Positions 21,528-33,114 of a stretch of DNA of 64,000 nt are shown in pieces; position 1 is the stretch's first letter, and the number at the start of each line of letters is the position of its first letter. The notes beneath the pieces were generated by a model. That model made no database searches. It worked only from the letters and a program-made list of their open reading frames with translations, and was not told the origin of the DNA. The translations under genes and the position numbers were made by a program. Where the stretch lies: NCBI RefSeq assembly GCF_002933345.1, contig NZ_PDKR01000002.1, positions 62,001 to 126,000 on the forward strand, given 5' to 3'. This DNA comes from Candidatus Pantoea edessiphila. GTDB lineage: Bacteria > Pseudomonadota > Gammaproteobacteria > Enterobacterales > Enterobacteriaceae.

Positions 21528-22521
21528 TATTTCTATCAATCATATTGATTGCAAGATTAATCGCCATTAAAAAACTTTTTATACTAGCTTTCCCTTTTGC
21601 AGCTAATTCAAGAGCTGTACCATGATCTACTGAAGTTCTAATAAAAGGCAACCCTAAAGTTATATTCACTGATTCTTTAAATCCACAAAATTTTAATACT
21701 GGTAACCCTTGATCATGATACATAGATAAAATCACGTCAGCTTTTTTCAAAATTTTTTTTTGAAATATGGTATCTGCTGATAATGGTCCGGTTAAATTAA
21801 TACCTTTTTTTTTAAGATTATTGATAACTGGGGTAATAACTTCAATTTCTTCTCTACCTATATATCCACCATCTCCTGCGTGTGGATTTAATCCACAAAC
21901 ATATATAGATGGTTGTTTTATAAAAAATTTTTTCCTAAGTTCATCATTTAAAATAGCAATAATTTTACTTAACTTATTTTGAGTTATAAAAAATGAAACA
22001 GATTTTAATGGTAAATGAGTAGTTGCTAATGCTACACGTAATTTTTTAGTAGCCAACATCATTACTACTATTTCAGTAGCTGTGCGATTAGCTAGAAATT
22101 CAGTATGACCAGTAAATGGAATTCCAGCATCATTAATAATTTTTTTGTTTACTGGTCCTGTAACCATTGCATTAAATCTTCCATTTAAGCATTCATCACA
22201 TGATTTTATTAAAGTTTTTATTACATAATTGCTATTATGTATAGATAGTCTCCCGGGAACAACTGGGCTTGATAACTCAATTGGAATTATTGCTAAATTT
22301 CCTGCTTTTTGCTTTTGAGTATAAATATCATGATGGTAATTATATAAATTTAATGGTAAATTGAGTTGAAAAGCACGTTGATATAGCAATTCCGGAGAAC
22401 TACATACTACTAATTCAATATTAGACCAGTTTCTTTGAGCTAATTGAACTATAATGTCAGGACCGATTCCTGCAGGTTCTCCTGAAGTAATAATTATACG
22501 AGGGCTAGTGAGTAGCTTCAT
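21520..22521 (-). CDS. pdxA: 4-hydroxythreonine-4-phosphate dehydrogenase
   Basis: Oxidises 4-phosphohydroxythreonine in the DXP-dependent route to pyridoxal phosphate. The protein is 333 residues (E. coli 329). Blocks [10 protein letters not shown] near residue 14, [23 protein letters not shown] and [11 protein letters not shown] contain the metal histidines. An A9 tract in the sense strand encodes part of a KKKG segment and the frame is intact. Its start overlaps the end of surA by 17 bp. PLP is needed by HemL and ThrC in this window. Confidence 0.96.
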   Translation of the reverse strand: MKLLTSPRIIITSGEPAGIGPDIIVQLAQRNWSNIELVVCSSPELLYQRAFQLNLPLNLYNYHHDIYTQKQKAGNLAIIPIELSSPVVPGRLSIHNSNYVIKTLIKSCDECLNGRFNAMVTGPVNKKIINDAGIPFTGHTEFLANRTATEIVVMMLATKKLRVALATTHLPLKSVSFFITQNKLSKIIAILNDELRKKFFIKQPSIYVCGLNPHAGDGGYIGREEIEVITPVINNLKKKGINLTGPLSADTIFQKKILKKADVILSMYHDQGLPVLKFCGFKESVNITLGLPFIRTSVDHGTALELAAKGKASIKSFLMAINLAINMIDRNNE

Positions 22522-23797
22522 TTTTTATTATCTTTATATAAGAGTTAGCTATTCTTTGTTTTATCCAGTATTTAAATTCTTCATTTAATTTAGTATTAAT
22601 AATATTTATAAGAGCTTCTTTTTTCTGTATTATATCATTTTTGTTCGTTTTATAGGTATTCAATTTTTGAATTATATACCAAATTGAATTTAACTTAACT
22701 GGTTGGCTTATTTGGTTATTTTTTAATTTTAATAACATATTATAATTATTTTGCTTAGAATTTTGATTAAATACAATCAATTTTACATAATTTTGATTGA
22801 TGGAAAATAAATTATTATTAAATTTTGTTGTCATGATTTTAAAATCAATTTTTTTATTATTAAATTCAGATATGATATGCTTTAATGCATTAAATTTTTT
22901 TTCATAATCAACTTTTTTATAATATGATTTTAAAGGAAAAAATCTAAGTTTCATTTTACTAAATTTAGTATTTTGATTATTATCATGTATCAGAAACTCA
23001 TTTATTTTTAAAATATTAAAACCAATTCCAGAATGAATAGGACCTAATATATCACCTTTCTTTGAGTTTATTATTAGTTTATTAAAAACACTAGGGGTGT
23101 TTTTAATTTTAGTCCAATCTATGTTTTTTATTTTTAGTAAGTATTTTTTTCTTAATGTATTTAAGTTTTGACCTTTTTTAAGTTTAATAATAATATTTTC
23201 AGCTAATTTTTTTTTCTTATATAATTGTTGTTTTGATGGGTTTTCTGATAATGGTAATGTAATTTGACTAAATTTAACCTTACTTTCATTAAGTTTATCT
23301 AAAATAACCTGTTTGGCTAATCTGTTTATTTCCTGCGGATAAATAACAATTTTATTAATTAATTCTTTACTACGTATTATAGAAATTATTATTTGTGCAA
23401 TTATTTGTTCCCGATAGGTCTGATAACTTATACCTTTATTAGTTAGTTGTTTACGAAATTGGTTTATATCAATATTATTCATATCAGATATTTTCTTAAT
23501 TATAACATCTAATTTTTCGTTAGTTATGTTTAGTCCAATTTGTTCTCCTAATTGGAAAAGTATTTTTTCTATTATTTTTTTTTGCACAGCTTGATCACGT
23601 AATTTTTCATCATTTAGTAAATTTATGTCTGTATTATATTGTGCAACTTTTAATGCTTTTACATAATTATTTATTTCACTTTCAAGAATTATATCGTTAT
23701 TAACGATAACTGCTATCTTATCATTTAATTTAGTTGATGCTAATGCTAAATTAATATTTATTAATAAACCGATAAGTAACATAATTAATTTTTTCAT
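22505..23797 (-). CDS. surA: Periplasmic chaperone SurA with eroded parvulin domains
   Basis: Carries outer-membrane protein precursors to the Bam complex. The protein is 430 residues, nearly the E. coli length (428), with a signal peptide [21 protein letters not shown]. The N-terminal chaperone domain ([17 protein letters not shown]) is recognisable, as are the ILPQEV-like [13 protein letters not shown] and [21 protein letters not shown]. The two parvulin domains are poor: the Gly-Gly-Asp-Leu-Gly-Trp stretch of the second has been replaced by [10 protein letters not shown], so isomerase activity is doubtful. The protein is lysine- and asparagine-rich. lptD, normally next upstream, is absent. 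An A9 tract lies within the coding strand. Confidence 0.9.
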   Translation of the reverse strand: MKKLIMLLIGLLININLALASTKLNDKIAVIVNNDIILESEINNYVKALKVAQYNTDINLLNDEKLRDQAVQKKIIEKILFQLGEQIGLNITNEKLDVIIKKISDMNNIDINQFRKQLTNKGISYQTYREQIIAQIIISIIRSKELINKIVIYPQEINRLAKQVILDKLNESKVKFSQITLPLSENPSKQQLYKKKKLAENIIIKLKKGQNLNTLRKKYLLKIKNIDWTKIKNTPSVFNKLIINSKKGDILGPIHSGIGFNILKINEFLIHDNNQNTKFSKMKLRFFPLKSYYKKVDYEKKFNALKHIISEFNNKKIDFKIMTTKFNNNLFSINQNYVKLIVFNQNSKQNNYNMLLKLKNNQISQPVKLNSIWYIIQKLNTYKTNKNDIIQKKEALINIINTKLNEEFKYWIKQRIANSYIKIIKNEATH

Positions 23798-23969
23798 TTT
23801 TTGTATCCATTTGTGATTATAATTATATACAATATTATTTTAAATATTTAATATAATTGTAATCATATTGATGAAATGTTTACAGTAAATTACACTCGAA
23901 TTAAAATTTATCTGACATAATAATATCTTTTTTAGGAAAATATAACTATCGCAATTACTATATGATAGT

Positions 23970-23997
23970 AATCATTAAAACATATGTCTTAATGATT
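23970..23997. repeat. Near-perfect 28-nt dyad upstream of surA
   Basis: AATCATTAA (23970-23978) and TTAATGATT (23989-23997) flank ACATATGT, itself a palindrome, with a single A/C mismatch on each side. Another hairpin, ATTACTAT/ATAGTAAT, immediately precedes it. It lies about 170 bp upstream of the surA start. It could be an operator or part of a terminator for leuD; the sequence alone does not decide. Confidence 0.5.
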
Positions 23998-24394
23998 ATT
24001 CTCCTTAAATCGAAATAAAATTTACTAATCATGGGTTATATTTATTTGCAGAAATTCAAAGATAATCTGTATCTATACATTAATAAATGATTAATTAATT
24101 AAATTAATACAAAAATTAAAATAGAACTTAGACATTATTTGATATTTAATTATATTTCTAATATCAAATCCATTTTAATGTTTTATTTATTTTGATTTTT
24201 AAAATAGTAATATTTAATAAATCATGATATATCTAAAATAAATTTATGTTTTTAAATAAACTATCTTTTAAAAATGACAATAATAAATTAGTATTGATAA
24301 TAATCTAATTTAAGATATTTATTACAATAAATTTATATCAATAGAAATTTAAAATCAATACAAAAATGTAACATATTATATAAAATAAGAACCT

Positions 24395-24414
24395 TATCTT
24401 TATCCCTAAAGATA
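24395..24414 (-). terminator. Candidate hairpin downstream of leuD
   Basis: TATCTTTA and TAAAGATA form a perfect 8-bp stem with loop TCCC (plus strand), about 90 bp after the leuD stop on the minus strand. No T-run follows directly on the minus strand, so intrinsic termination is weakly supported. Confidence 0.35.
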
Positions 24415-24502
24415 TTTATATATTTTAATAAAAGTAAAACTGTATTATTTATAATTGATATAATACAAAAATAATTAAGTATAATAATACTAATTTATTT
24501 GG

Positions 24503-25108
24503 TTAATCCATAAAGTCAGGGTTATTCTTCTCATAATTTACGATAAATCTTTCATATTGTAAGGTTAATTTAATATTGTCAATACCATTGATAATATATT
24601 TAAGATGAGTCTTATTCATCTTAAATAAATATATTTTATTTTCTGTAGTTATACATAATTTCTGAAGATCAACTTTAAATATAACACCAAAATTATTATT
24701 AACTAGATAAAACATTTCGTTTATTTCTTTTTTGCTTAATTTTATTAATAAAAGTTGATTATTGATACTATTTTCATAAAAAATATCTGCAAAACTAGGT
24801 GCTATAATCACACGAAAACCAAAATCAATTAGAGCCCAAACAGCATGTTCTCTTGATGATCCACAACCGAAATTTTCTCTAGTTAACAATATACTTGAAA
24901 ATTTATACTCTGGTTTATTTAGAACAAAATTTAAATTTAGTATCTCACCTTCAGTATCATTATACCGCCAATAATGGAATAAATTTTCACCAAAGCCACT
25001 ACGTGATACTTTATGTAAAAATTGCTTGGGAATAATTGCATCAGTATCTATGTTTGATATATCTAGAGGCGCGACAATTCCAACATGTTGGATGAATTTA
25101 TTTAACAT
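24503..25108 (-). CDS. leuD: 3-isopropylmalate dehydratase, small subunit
   Basis: Pairs with LeuC to isomerise 2- to 3-isopropylmalate. The protein is 201 residues, the E. coli length. The aconitase-swivel motif LTRENFGCGSSREHAVWAL is intact, as are DTDAIIPKQFL near residue 22 and the APSFADIFYENSINN block. It starts 6 bp after the leuC stop, so the two subunits are co-translated. Last gene of leuABCD. Confidence 0.97.
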   Translation of the reverse strand: MLNKFIQHVGIVAPLDISNIDTDAIIPKQFLHKVSRSGFGENLFHYWRYNDTEGEILNLNFVLNKPEYKFSSILLTRENFGCGSSREHAVWALIDFGFRVIIAPSFADIFYENSINNQLLLIKLSKKEINEMFYLVNNNFGVIFKVDLQKLCITTENKIYLFKMNKTHLKYIINGIDNIKLTLQYERFIVNYEKNNPDFMD

Positions 25109-25114
25109 TTTAAC

Positions 25115-26521
25115 CTAATTTCCTGTTTTCATTTTACGTACATCAACAAAGCGACCAGTTATAGCAGCAGCTGCTGCCATTAAAGGACTAACAAGATGAG
25201 TACGACCACCACGACCTTGACGATCTTCAAAATTTCTATTAGTTGTAGAAGCACAACGATCACCCGGATTTAATCGATCATTATTCATTGCTAAACACAT
25301 TGAACATCCTGGCAAACGCCATTCAAAACCTGCTTCTAAAAAAATTTTATCCAAGCCTTCAGATTCTGCTTGTTTTTTTACTAATCCAGAACCTGGAACT
25401 ACCATTGCAAAGACACCTGATGCAACTTTTTTACCCTTGACAATCATAGCAGCAGAACGCAAATCTTCGATTCTAGAGTTAGTACAAGATCCAATAAATA
25501 CCTTGTTAATTTTTATATTTGTTAGTTTTGTTAATGGCTTTAAGTTCATGTAATTCAATGCTTTTTTTGCTGAAGCACGTTCAACTGGATTAGAAAACGA
25601 ATTAGGATCAGGTATTAATTGATCTATAGGGATCACCTGACTTGGGTTTGTACCCCATGTTACTTGCGGAACTATTTCTGAAACATTAATCTTTAGCACA
25701 GAGTCAAAATTAGCGTCATTATCTGATTTCAATGAGTTCCAATAGTTAATTGCTTTTTCCCATATATTACCTTTTGGAGAAAAATTTTTATTTTTTAAAT
25801 AACTAAATGTAATTGCATCTGGTGCTATTAAACCTGATTTAGCACCCATTTCAATTACCATATTACATAAAGTCATTCGACTTTCCATGCTCATATTATC
25901 AATAGCAAGACCACAGAACTCAACTACATAACCGGTGGCTCCATCACTACCAATTTTCCCAATAATTGCAAGAATTATATCTTTTGCAGTTACACCATAT
26001 GAAATATCACCTATTAATTCAATTTTCATTGTTTTAGCTCTATTTTGTCTTAAAGTTTGTGTAGCTAAAACATGTTCTACTTCCGAAGTCCCGATACCAA
26101 ATGCAAGAGCACCAAAAGCACCATGAGTTGATGTATGAGAATCACCACATACTATGGTCATTCCTGGTAATGTTATACCTTGTTCTGGACCTATAACATG
26201 AATAATTCCTTGAAAGGGGTGATTTATATCATATAATTTAATATTAAATTCATGACAATTATTTATTAATTCTTGCATTTGAATTCTTGATAATTCACCT
26301 GATCCCTTAATATCTTTAGTTTTTGTAGAAACATTATGATCCATCGTTGCAAAAGTCTTATTTGGTTTGCGTACTTTTCTTTTATGCATTCTAATTCCAT
26401 TAAAAGCTTGAGGAGAAGTAACTTCATGAATCAAATGTCTATCTATATATAAAAGAGGTATGTTATTTATTTTTTCAAAAACAATATGTGTATCAAATAT
26501 CTTTTGATATAATGTTTTCAT
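25115..26521 (-). CDS. leuC: 3-isopropylmalate dehydratase, large subunit
   Basis: Iron-sulfur aconitase-family subunit. The protein is 468 residues (E. coli 466). The three cluster cysteines are in [13 protein letters not shown] and [11 protein letters not shown]. Active-site blocks [26 protein letters not shown] and [18 protein letters not shown] are present. It lies 12 bp after leuB. It needs an iron-sulfur assembly route, to which ErpA at the end of this window may contribute (inference). Confidence 0.98.
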   Translation of the reverse strand: MKTLYQKIFDTHIVFEKINNIPLLYIDRHLIHEVTSPQAFNGIRMHKRKVRKPNKTFATMDHNVSTKTKDIKGSGELSRIQMQELINNCHEFNIKLYDINHPFQGIIHVIGPEQGITLPGMTIVCGDSHTSTHGAFGALAFGIGTSEVEHVLATQTLRQNRAKTMKIELIGDISYGVTAKDIILAIIGKIGSDGATGYVVEFCGLAIDNMSMESRMTLCNMVIEMGAKSGLIAPDAITFSYLKNKNFSPKGNIWEKAINYWNSLKSDNDANFDSVLKINVSEIVPQVTWGTNPSQVIPIDQLIPDPNSFSNPVERASAKKALNYMNLKPLTKLTNIKINKVFIGSCTNSRIEDLRSAAMIVKGKKVASGVFAMVVPGSGLVKKQAESEGLDKIFLEAGFEWRLPGCSMCLAMNNDRLNPGDRCASTTNRNFEDRQGRGGRTHLVSPLMAAAAAITGRFVDVRKMKTGN

Positions 26522-26533
26522 TACTTTTTTCTC

Positions 26534-27631
<1,098 letters not shown>

Positions 27632-29179
27632 TTAATTTTTAAATTTGCGTTCTAGTTCTTTTTCAACTTGTTTAGAGCGCCAAATATTATTTAAAGCATT
27701 AATCATAGCTTTAACAGATGATTCAATTATATCAGTTGCTAATCCTATTCCATGAAATTTACGGTTTTTATAACTTACTAATATATCTACTTGACCTAAT
27801 GCATCTTCGCCATGACCTTTAGAGGTCAATTTATAATTTAAGAGTTCAGCATTAAACTTACTAATTAAATTTATTGCTTGATACACAGCATCTACTGGGC
27901 CATTCCCAGTTGATATTTTAAATTTTTCGTTGACACCACAAATTAAATTTACACACGCTTGTGATTTCATATTGGATCCTGATCTTATACTAAAATAATT
28001 TAATTGAAAGTATTCTGGATCTTCATTTCTTTTATTTATAAAAGCTAATGCTTCTAAATCGTAATCAAATACTTGACCTTTTTTATCTGCTAATTTTAAA
28101 AAATCATCATATAAAGAATCTATATTATAATCATTTTCTTTATATCCCATTTCTTCCATTCTATATTTTACAGCAGCTCGACCTGAGCGAGATGTAAGGT
28201 TTAATTGAATTTTATGTAATCCAATACAATCAGATGTTATAATTTCATAATTCTCTCGATTTTTTAATACTCCATCTTGATGAATACCAGAGGAATGAGA
28301 AAAAGCATTAGAACCAACTATTGCCTTATTTAATGGAATTGGCATATTGCATATTTGGCTTATTATTTGACTAGTTCGATAAATTTCTTTCAAATTAATA
28401 TTTGTATACATATTCAATATGTGTTGACGTGTTTTTATAGCTATAACTATTTCTTCTAATGCACAATTACCAGCACGTTCACCTAAACCATTTAGAGTCC
28501 CTTCAAATTGACGTGCTCCAGCTTTTAATGCTTCTATAGTATTTCCTGCTGCCATTCCCAAATCATCATGAGCATGAACAGATAATATTGCCTTATCAAT
28601 ATTTGGAACTAGATTTATTAATTGGCTAATAATATTGGCATATTCACTTGGTGTTGTATAACCAACAGTATCCGGTATGTTAATTGTTGTAGCACCTGAT
28701 TTAATTGCAATTTCAACTATACGACATAAATCTTCAATTGGCGTACGACCCCCATCTTCGCATGAAAATTCCACATCATTAGTGTATTTGCGAGCATATT
28801 TAATCATGTATGAAGCTCTTTCAATCACTTCCGCTAAGGTGCTTCGAAGTTTAGTCTTAATTTGTGTAGGAGAAGTAGAAATAAATATATGGATACGAAA
28901 TCTTTCAGCAATAGATAAAGATTTGCTAGCAATATCTATATCCTTTTCAATACAACGAGCTAAAGCACAAACACAACTATTTTTAACAGTACTTGCAATG
29001 GTTCGAACAGATTCAAAATCACCTGGAGAAGAAACTGGGAAACCAACTTCTATTACGTCAATTTGCATTCTTTCTAATGCCAAGGCAATTTGTAATTTTT
29101 CTTTAACATTTAAACTAGCTTGTAATGCTTGTTCACCATCACGTAAAGTAGTGTCAAAAACAATAACTTTATTTTTCAT
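27632..29179 (-). CDS. leuA: 2-isopropylmalate synthase
   Basis: Condenses 2-ketoisovalerate with acetyl-CoA, the committed leucine step. The protein is 515 residues (E. coli 523). It opens [18 protein letters not shown], with metal ligands in [12 protein letters not shown] and catalytic residues in [13 protein letters not shown]. The C-terminal domain that binds leucine is present ([27 protein letters not shown]), so feedback inhibition is plausible. A good AAAGGA site precedes the ATG. Upstream lie a candidate promoter, leader peptide and attenuator. Confidence 0.97.
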   Translation of the reverse strand: MKNKVIVFDTTLRDGEQALQASLNVKEKLQIALALERMQIDVIEVGFPVSSPGDFESVRTIASTVKNSCVCALARCIEKDIDIASKSLSIAERFRIHIFISTSPTQIKTKLRSTLAEVIERASYMIKYARKYTNDVEFSCEDGGRTPIEDLCRIVEIAIKSGATTINIPDTVGYTTPSEYANIISQLINLVPNIDKAILSVHAHDDLGMAAGNTIEALKAGARQFEGTLNGLGERAGNCALEEIVIAIKTRQHILNMYTNINLKEIYRTSQIISQICNMPIPLNKAIVGSNAFSHSSGIHQDGVLKNRENYEIITSDCIGLHKIQLNLTSRSGRAAVKYRMEEMGYKENDYNIDSLYDDFLKLADKKGQVFDYDLEALAFINKRNEDPEYFQLNYFSIRSGSNMKSQACVNLICGVNEKFKISTGNGPVDAVYQAINLISKFNAELLNYKLTSKGHGEDALGQVDILVSYKNRKFHGIGLATDIIESSVKAMINALNNIWRSKQVEKELERKFKN

Positions 29180-29221
29180 TATTATTTTATCCTTTTATTT
29201 TTTTACTTGTTATCTTATGAA

Positions 29222-29250
29222 TTAAAACCCGCGACAAGCACGGGTTTTAA
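29222..29250 (-). terminator. Candidate leu attenuator hairpin
   Basis: On the minus strand TTAAAACCCGTG pairs with CGCGGGTTTTAA (one G-U) around the loop CTTGT, giving a 12-bp stem. On the plus strand the same site has an internal C/A mismatch, so the fold is better in the leuA direction. The G/C core stands out in a very AT-rich spacer. It lies 42 bp before the leuA start. The T-run is only four bases within the stem, so termination strength is uncertain. Confidence 0.6.
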
Positions 29251-29291
29251 ATTTAAAAAAACATTGAATTTATATTCAACTGATTTAGCTT

Positions 29292-29336
29292 TTAATAAGA
29301 AAATAAAAAAGATATTAAAATTAAAATTCTTAACAT
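29292..29336 (-). CDS. leuL: Putative leu operon leader peptide
   Basis: An ATG-initiated frame of 14 codons encodes MLRILILISFLFSY, with four leucine codons (all TTA). It lies about 35 nt after a predicted transcription start and 41 nt before the attenuator hairpin. The arrangement matches leader-peptide attenuation of enterobacterial leu operons, where leuL has four adjacent leucine codons. No Shine-Dalgarno is evident. TTA is the commonest leucine codon in AT-rich DNA, so chance cannot be excluded. Confidence 0.45.
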   Translation of the reverse strand: MLRILILISFLFSY

Positions 29337-29376
29337 TAATTAATTCAATATTAAAAATTAAATAAATATTTTTAAG

Positions 29377-29404
29377 ATTATATTGGTTAATAATTGAATG
29401 TAAA
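29377..29404 (-). promoter_or_regulatory. Promoter of leuABCD
   Basis: On the minus strand TTTACA (29404-29399, one mismatch to TTGACA) is followed by a 16-nt spacer and a perfect TATAAT (29382-29377). Transcription would begin near 29370, just upstream of the leader peptide. In AT-rich DNA such matches occur by chance, but the position relative to leader and attenuator supports it. Confidence 0.55.
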
Positions 29405-29692
29405 AAAATTAGAAATGGTAAGTTATTTTTTTGATTTTAGAACGTATGTCTTTATTTTATTTGAAATTAATTAAACAATGTAATACTAAATAATCTTTGT
29501 ATTTTTTATAATATATATAATAACATTTAAAAAATTCTATTAAAATAATTTTATTATTATATATAAAGTATAAATATTTATTTAAAATAATAAAAAAAAA
29601 CAGAATATATCTTTTTATATTATATAAATATTATAAAAATCAAATAATATATTAATAATATTAAAATTATTATTAAAGCTTGGAGTCAAAAA

Positions 29693-31414
29693 ATGGAAAT
29701 GTTGTCAGGAGCTGAAATGGTTATTCGTTCATTAATAGACCAAGGCATAAAACAAATTTTTGGTTACCCAGGTGGGTCAGTATTAGATATTTATGATGCT
29801 TTACAAACTGTTGGAGGTATTCATCATATTTTAGTACGTCATGAACAAGGTGCAGTACATATGGCTGATGGTTTGGCACGAGCAACTGGTAAAGTAGGCG
29901 TTGTATTAGTAACATCTGGTCCTGGAGCAACAAATTCTATTACTGGTATTGCTACAGCATATATGGATTCCATTCCATTGGTTATATTGTCCGGTCAAGT
30001 TTCTTCTTCATTAATTGGCCACGATGCATTTCAGGAATGTGATATGGTTGGAATATCTCGTCCAATTGTTAAACATAGTTTCTTAATAAAATGTACAGAA
30101 GATATTCCAATGATTTTTAAAAAAGCTTTTTGGCTAGCATCAACTGGACGTCAAGGACCAGTTGTTATAGACATGCCCAAAGATATATTAGATCCTAATA
30201 ATAAATTACCTTATAAATGGCCACATTCAATAAACATACGTTCATATAATCCTATTATTCCATTAAATAATGGAAAAATTAGATATGCATTAAAAAAATT
30301 TATAAAATCGAAAAAACCTATTATTTATTCTGGAGGCGGAGCAATTAATTCTAATTGTGCAAATGAGTTGTTAAAATTTGCGGAATATTTAAATGTTCCG
30401 GTAACTACATCACTTATGGGTTTAGGTTCTTTTCCAGGAACCCATACTCAATTCCTTGGCATGTTAGGTATGCATGGCACTTATGAAGCTAACATGGCTA
30501 TGCATAATTCTGATTTTATTCTTGCTATTGGAGTTCGTTTTGATGATCGTACTACTAATAATGTAGAAAAATATTGTCCTGAAGCTACCATCATACATAT
30601 TGACATAGATCCAACTTCAATATCAAAAACTGTGGCTTCAGATATTTCAATATTAGGTAATATAAAAGAAATTTTACAAATTATGTTAGATTACCTTAAG
30701 AAGGTTGAATTTAAAAATATTAATTCAATAAAAGATTGGTGGAAACTAATTAATTATTGGCGAGATAAAAAATGTTTATTATTTGATTGCAAAAGTAAAA
30801 AAATTAAACCCCAATCAGTAATTGAAACTATTTTTAAATTAACAAAAGGCAATGCTTATATAACTTCAGATGTAGGTCAACACCAAATGTTTACAGCTCT
30901 TTATTATCATTTTGATAAACCTCGTCGTTGGATTAATTCTGGAGGTTTAGGAACTATGGGTTTTGGATTGCCCGCAGCATTAGGTGTTAAGGTTGCTTTA
31001 CCAAAAGAAACTGTTATCTGTATCACTGGGGATGGTAGCATTCAGATGAATATTCAAGAGCTTTCAACTGCATTACAATATCATTTATCGGTATTGATAA
31101 TAAATTTAAATAATAATTTTTTAGGAATGGTAAAACAATGGCAAGATATGATTTATTCAGGTAGGTATTCTCAATCATATATGCAATCATTACCTGATTT
31201 TGTCAATTTAGCAGAATCATACGGTCATATTGGTATTAAAATTAAAAAATATTTTGAATTAGAAAAAAAATTAATATTAGCATTAGATTTTTTATCTAAA
31301 GGTCGGTTAGTTTTTGTTGATATAAATGTTGATGAAAACGAACATGTATATCCAATGCAAATTAGAGGTGGTGGTATGAATGAGATGTGGTTAAGCAAAA
31401 CGGAGAGAACTTGA
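29693..31414 (+). CDS. ilvI: Acetohydroxyacid synthase III, large subunit
   Basis: TPP- and FAD-dependent synthesis of acetolactate and acetohydroxybutyrate, first common step to valine, leucine and isoleucine. The protein is 573 residues (E. coli 574). The catalytic Glu lies in [12 protein letters not shown] near residue 47, with [20 protein letters not shown] and the TPP motif [14 protein letters not shown] ending in NLNNNF. GGAG precedes the start. It is divergent from leuABCD; leuO, which lies between them in E. coli, is absent. A 9-bp dyad (29652-29676) lies 16 bp upstream of the start. Confidence 0.97.
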   Translation: MEMLSGAEMVIRSLIDQGIKQIFGYPGGSVLDIYDALQTVGGIHHILVRHEQGAVHMADGLARATGKVGVVLVTSGPGATNSITGIATAYMDSIPLVILSGQVSSSLIGHDAFQECDMVGISRPIVKHSFLIKCTEDIPMIFKKAFWLASTGRQGPVVIDMPKDILDPNNKLPYKWPHSINIRSYNPIIPLNNGKIRYALKKFIKSKKPIIYSGGGAINSNCANELLKFAEYLNVPVTTSLMGLGSFPGTHTQFLGMLGMHGTYEANMAMHNSDFILAIGVRFDDRTTNNVEKYCPEATIIHIDIDPTSISKTVASDISILGNIKEILQIMLDYLKKVEFKNINSIKDWWKLINYWRDKKCLLFDCKSKKIKPQSVIETIFKLTKGNAYITSDVGQHQMFTALYYHFDKPRRWINSGGLGTMGFGLPAALGVKVALPKETVICITGDGSIQMNIQELSTALQYHLSVLIINLNNNFLGMVKQWQDMIYSGRYSQSYMQSLPDFVNLAESYGHIGIKIKKYFELEKKLILALDFLSKGRLVFVDINVDENEHVYPMQIRGGGMNEMWLSKTERT

Positions 31415-31417
31415 ATT

Positions 31418-31903
31418 ATGCGTCGTGTTTTATCTATTTTAATAGAAAATGAATTTGGTGCATTATCTCGTGTTGTTGGATTATTTTCGCAGCGTGGATA
31501 TAATATCGAGAGTTTAACTGTAGCTCCTACGGAAGATCCTAGTTTATCACGTATGACTATTCAAACTTTTGGTGATATAAAGGTATTAGAACAAATAGAA
31601 AAACAATTACATAAATTAATTGATGTTTTACATGTTATTTCATTAGAACAAGAAAATTGTATTGAACGTGAAATAATGTTAGTAAAAATTAAAGTAAGTA
31701 ATAATGAACGGAAAGAAATAAAAAAGATAGTAGAAGACTTTTATGGAAAATTTATTGATGTTACTGAAGTTATCTATATAGTACAACTAATAGGAACAGC
31801 TAATAAATTAAATGAATTTTTAAAAATTACTAAAAATATAGCTGAAATTGTTGAGATAGTTCGTTCGGGTATTATAGGTATTTTATATTATAATAATATT
31901 TAA
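31418..31903 (+). CDS. ilvH: Acetohydroxyacid synthase III, regulatory subunit
   Basis: Small subunit that stimulates IlvI and confers valine inhibition. The protein is 161 residues (E. coli 163). The N-terminal ACT domain is complete: [29 protein letters not shown], then [11 protein letters not shown]. The residues known to bind valine around ENEFGAL are unchanged, so feedback control is probably kept (inference). It starts 3 bp after the ilvI stop. Confidence 0.97.
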   Translation: MRRVLSILIENEFGALSRVVGLFSQRGYNIESLTVAPTEDPSLSRMTIQTFGDIKVLEQIEKQLHKLIDVLHVISLEQENCIEREIMLVKIKVSNNERKEIKKIVEDFYGKFIDVTEVIYIVQLIGTANKLNEFLKITKNIAEIVEIVRSGIIGILYYNNI

Positions 31904-31993
31904 GTAATCAGATATAAAATTCCATATATATTTAGTAATGAAAAATTATACTTTTATTAAAGTACATTAATTAATGTAGGTCATCAGTTATCA

Positions 31994-32932
31994 ATGCAAA
32001 AAATTTTTAATCATAATACTGTCTTATTAAATGAAGCGGTTAATAGTTTAAATATAAAAGAAAATGGTAATTATATAGATGGAACTTTTGGTCGAGGAGG
32101 TCATTCGCATTTAATTCTTTCAAAACTTGGAGTTAAAGGAAAATTAATTTCAATAGACAGAGATCCTCAAGCTATTCTAGAAGCTAATAATATAAAAGAT
32201 TCTCGTTTTACAATTATTCAAGGAAATTTCTCAAAATTAAAAACATATGTATCAAAATTTGATTTAGTAGGTAAAATTGATGGAATTTTACTAGATCTTG
32301 GTGTTTCTTCACCACAACTAGATGATAATGAACGTGGGTTTTCTTTTATAAAAGATGGACCTCTAGACATGAGAATGGATCCTAGTTCTAATATTCCAGC
32401 ATCAGATTGGTTATTAAATGCAAATGAAAAAGAGATAGCCTTTGTATTAAAATCATTTGGAGAAGAGAGGTTTGCAAAACGTATAGCTCGTGCAATTATA
32501 AAACACAATCAAAAAAAACCAATAACGAGAACCACAGAACTAGCTGAAGTTATTTCATCAGCAATTCCAATAAAAGTAAAATTTAAACATCCAGCTACAC
32601 GTAGTTTTCAAGCAATACGTATCTGGATTAATAAAGAACTAGAAGAATTAAAAACTATACTAGAACATTCTATTAGTTTGTTGTCTTGTAAAGGACGTTT
32701 ATCTATCATTAGTTTTCATTCCTTAGAAGATAGGATAGTGAAACGTTTCATGCGAAATCATAGCAGAAATTTACAAATTCCTTATGGCATGCCAATTCCA
32801 GAAGAAAAATTAATTAGATGTAACAATCATAGGCTAAAATTATTAGGAAAATCAGTCCCAAGTTGCTTAGAACTACAAATAAATCCAAGATCACGAAGTT
32901 CTATATTACGTGTTGCAGAAAAAATATGTTGA
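31994..32932 (+). CDS. rsmH: 16S rRNA cytosine-1402 N4-methyltransferase
   Basis: Methylates C1402 of 16S rRNA in the decoding centre. The protein is 312 residues (E. coli 313). SAM-binding blocks [12 protein letters not shown] and [10 protein letters not shown], then [15 protein letters not shown] and ERGFSF, are clear, as are FQAIRIWIN and [15 protein letters not shown]. It is the first surviving gene of the division and cell-wall cluster. mraZ before it and ftsL-ftsI after it are gone. A 16-nt palindrome lies 15 bp upstream of the start. Confidence 0.97.
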   Translation: MQKIFNHNTVLLNEAVNSLNIKENGNYIDGTFGRGGHSHLILSKLGVKGKLISIDRDPQAILEANNIKDSRFTIIQGNFSKLKTYVSKFDLVGKIDGILLDLGVSSPQLDDNERGFSFIKDGPLDMRMDPSSNIPASDWLLNANEKEIAFVLKSFGEERFAKRIARAIIKHNQKKPITRTTELAEVISSAIPIKVKFKHPATRSFQAIRIWINKELEELKTILEHSISLLSCKGRLSIISFHSLEDRIVKRFMRNHSRNLQIPYGMPIPEEKLIRCNNHRLKLLGKSVPSCLELQINPRSRSSILRVAEKIC

Positions 32933-33114
32933 TAAATTATTTATTTATTTTAGTAATTTTACAATATATGAAATTATTATATTTTTTTGAAATATTATAA
33001 TTTTATAAATATTTAAGTATTAATTTATATCGGGGATATTATACAAAATCGTATAATTAAATTATATTTTATAAATCAATTAAATTAAATATTTAATGAC
33101 AAATGAGATAATCA

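Larger units (their letters stand above)
23798..24502. other. Gene-free region surA-leuD (site of lost lptD)
   Basis: 705 bp with no plausible gene. In E. coli lptD and djlA adjoin surA and the leu operon lies farther on, so this is where they and their neighbours were lost. I recognise no remnant of LptD. It holds two clear dyads, at 23970-23997 and 24395-24414, listed separately. The remainder is AT-rich with no feature I can support. Confidence 0.75.

Noticed and set aside
22505-22700. surA as a pseudogene
   Set aside because: Its parvulin motifs are poor, but the frame is open over the full expected length with a good signal peptide and conserved neighbours, so I keep it as a gene.
28677-29225. 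182-codon open frame on the plus strand opposite leuA
   Set aside because: It lies wholly over the conserved leuA start and leader and has no recognisable motif; it is a shadow of the real gene.
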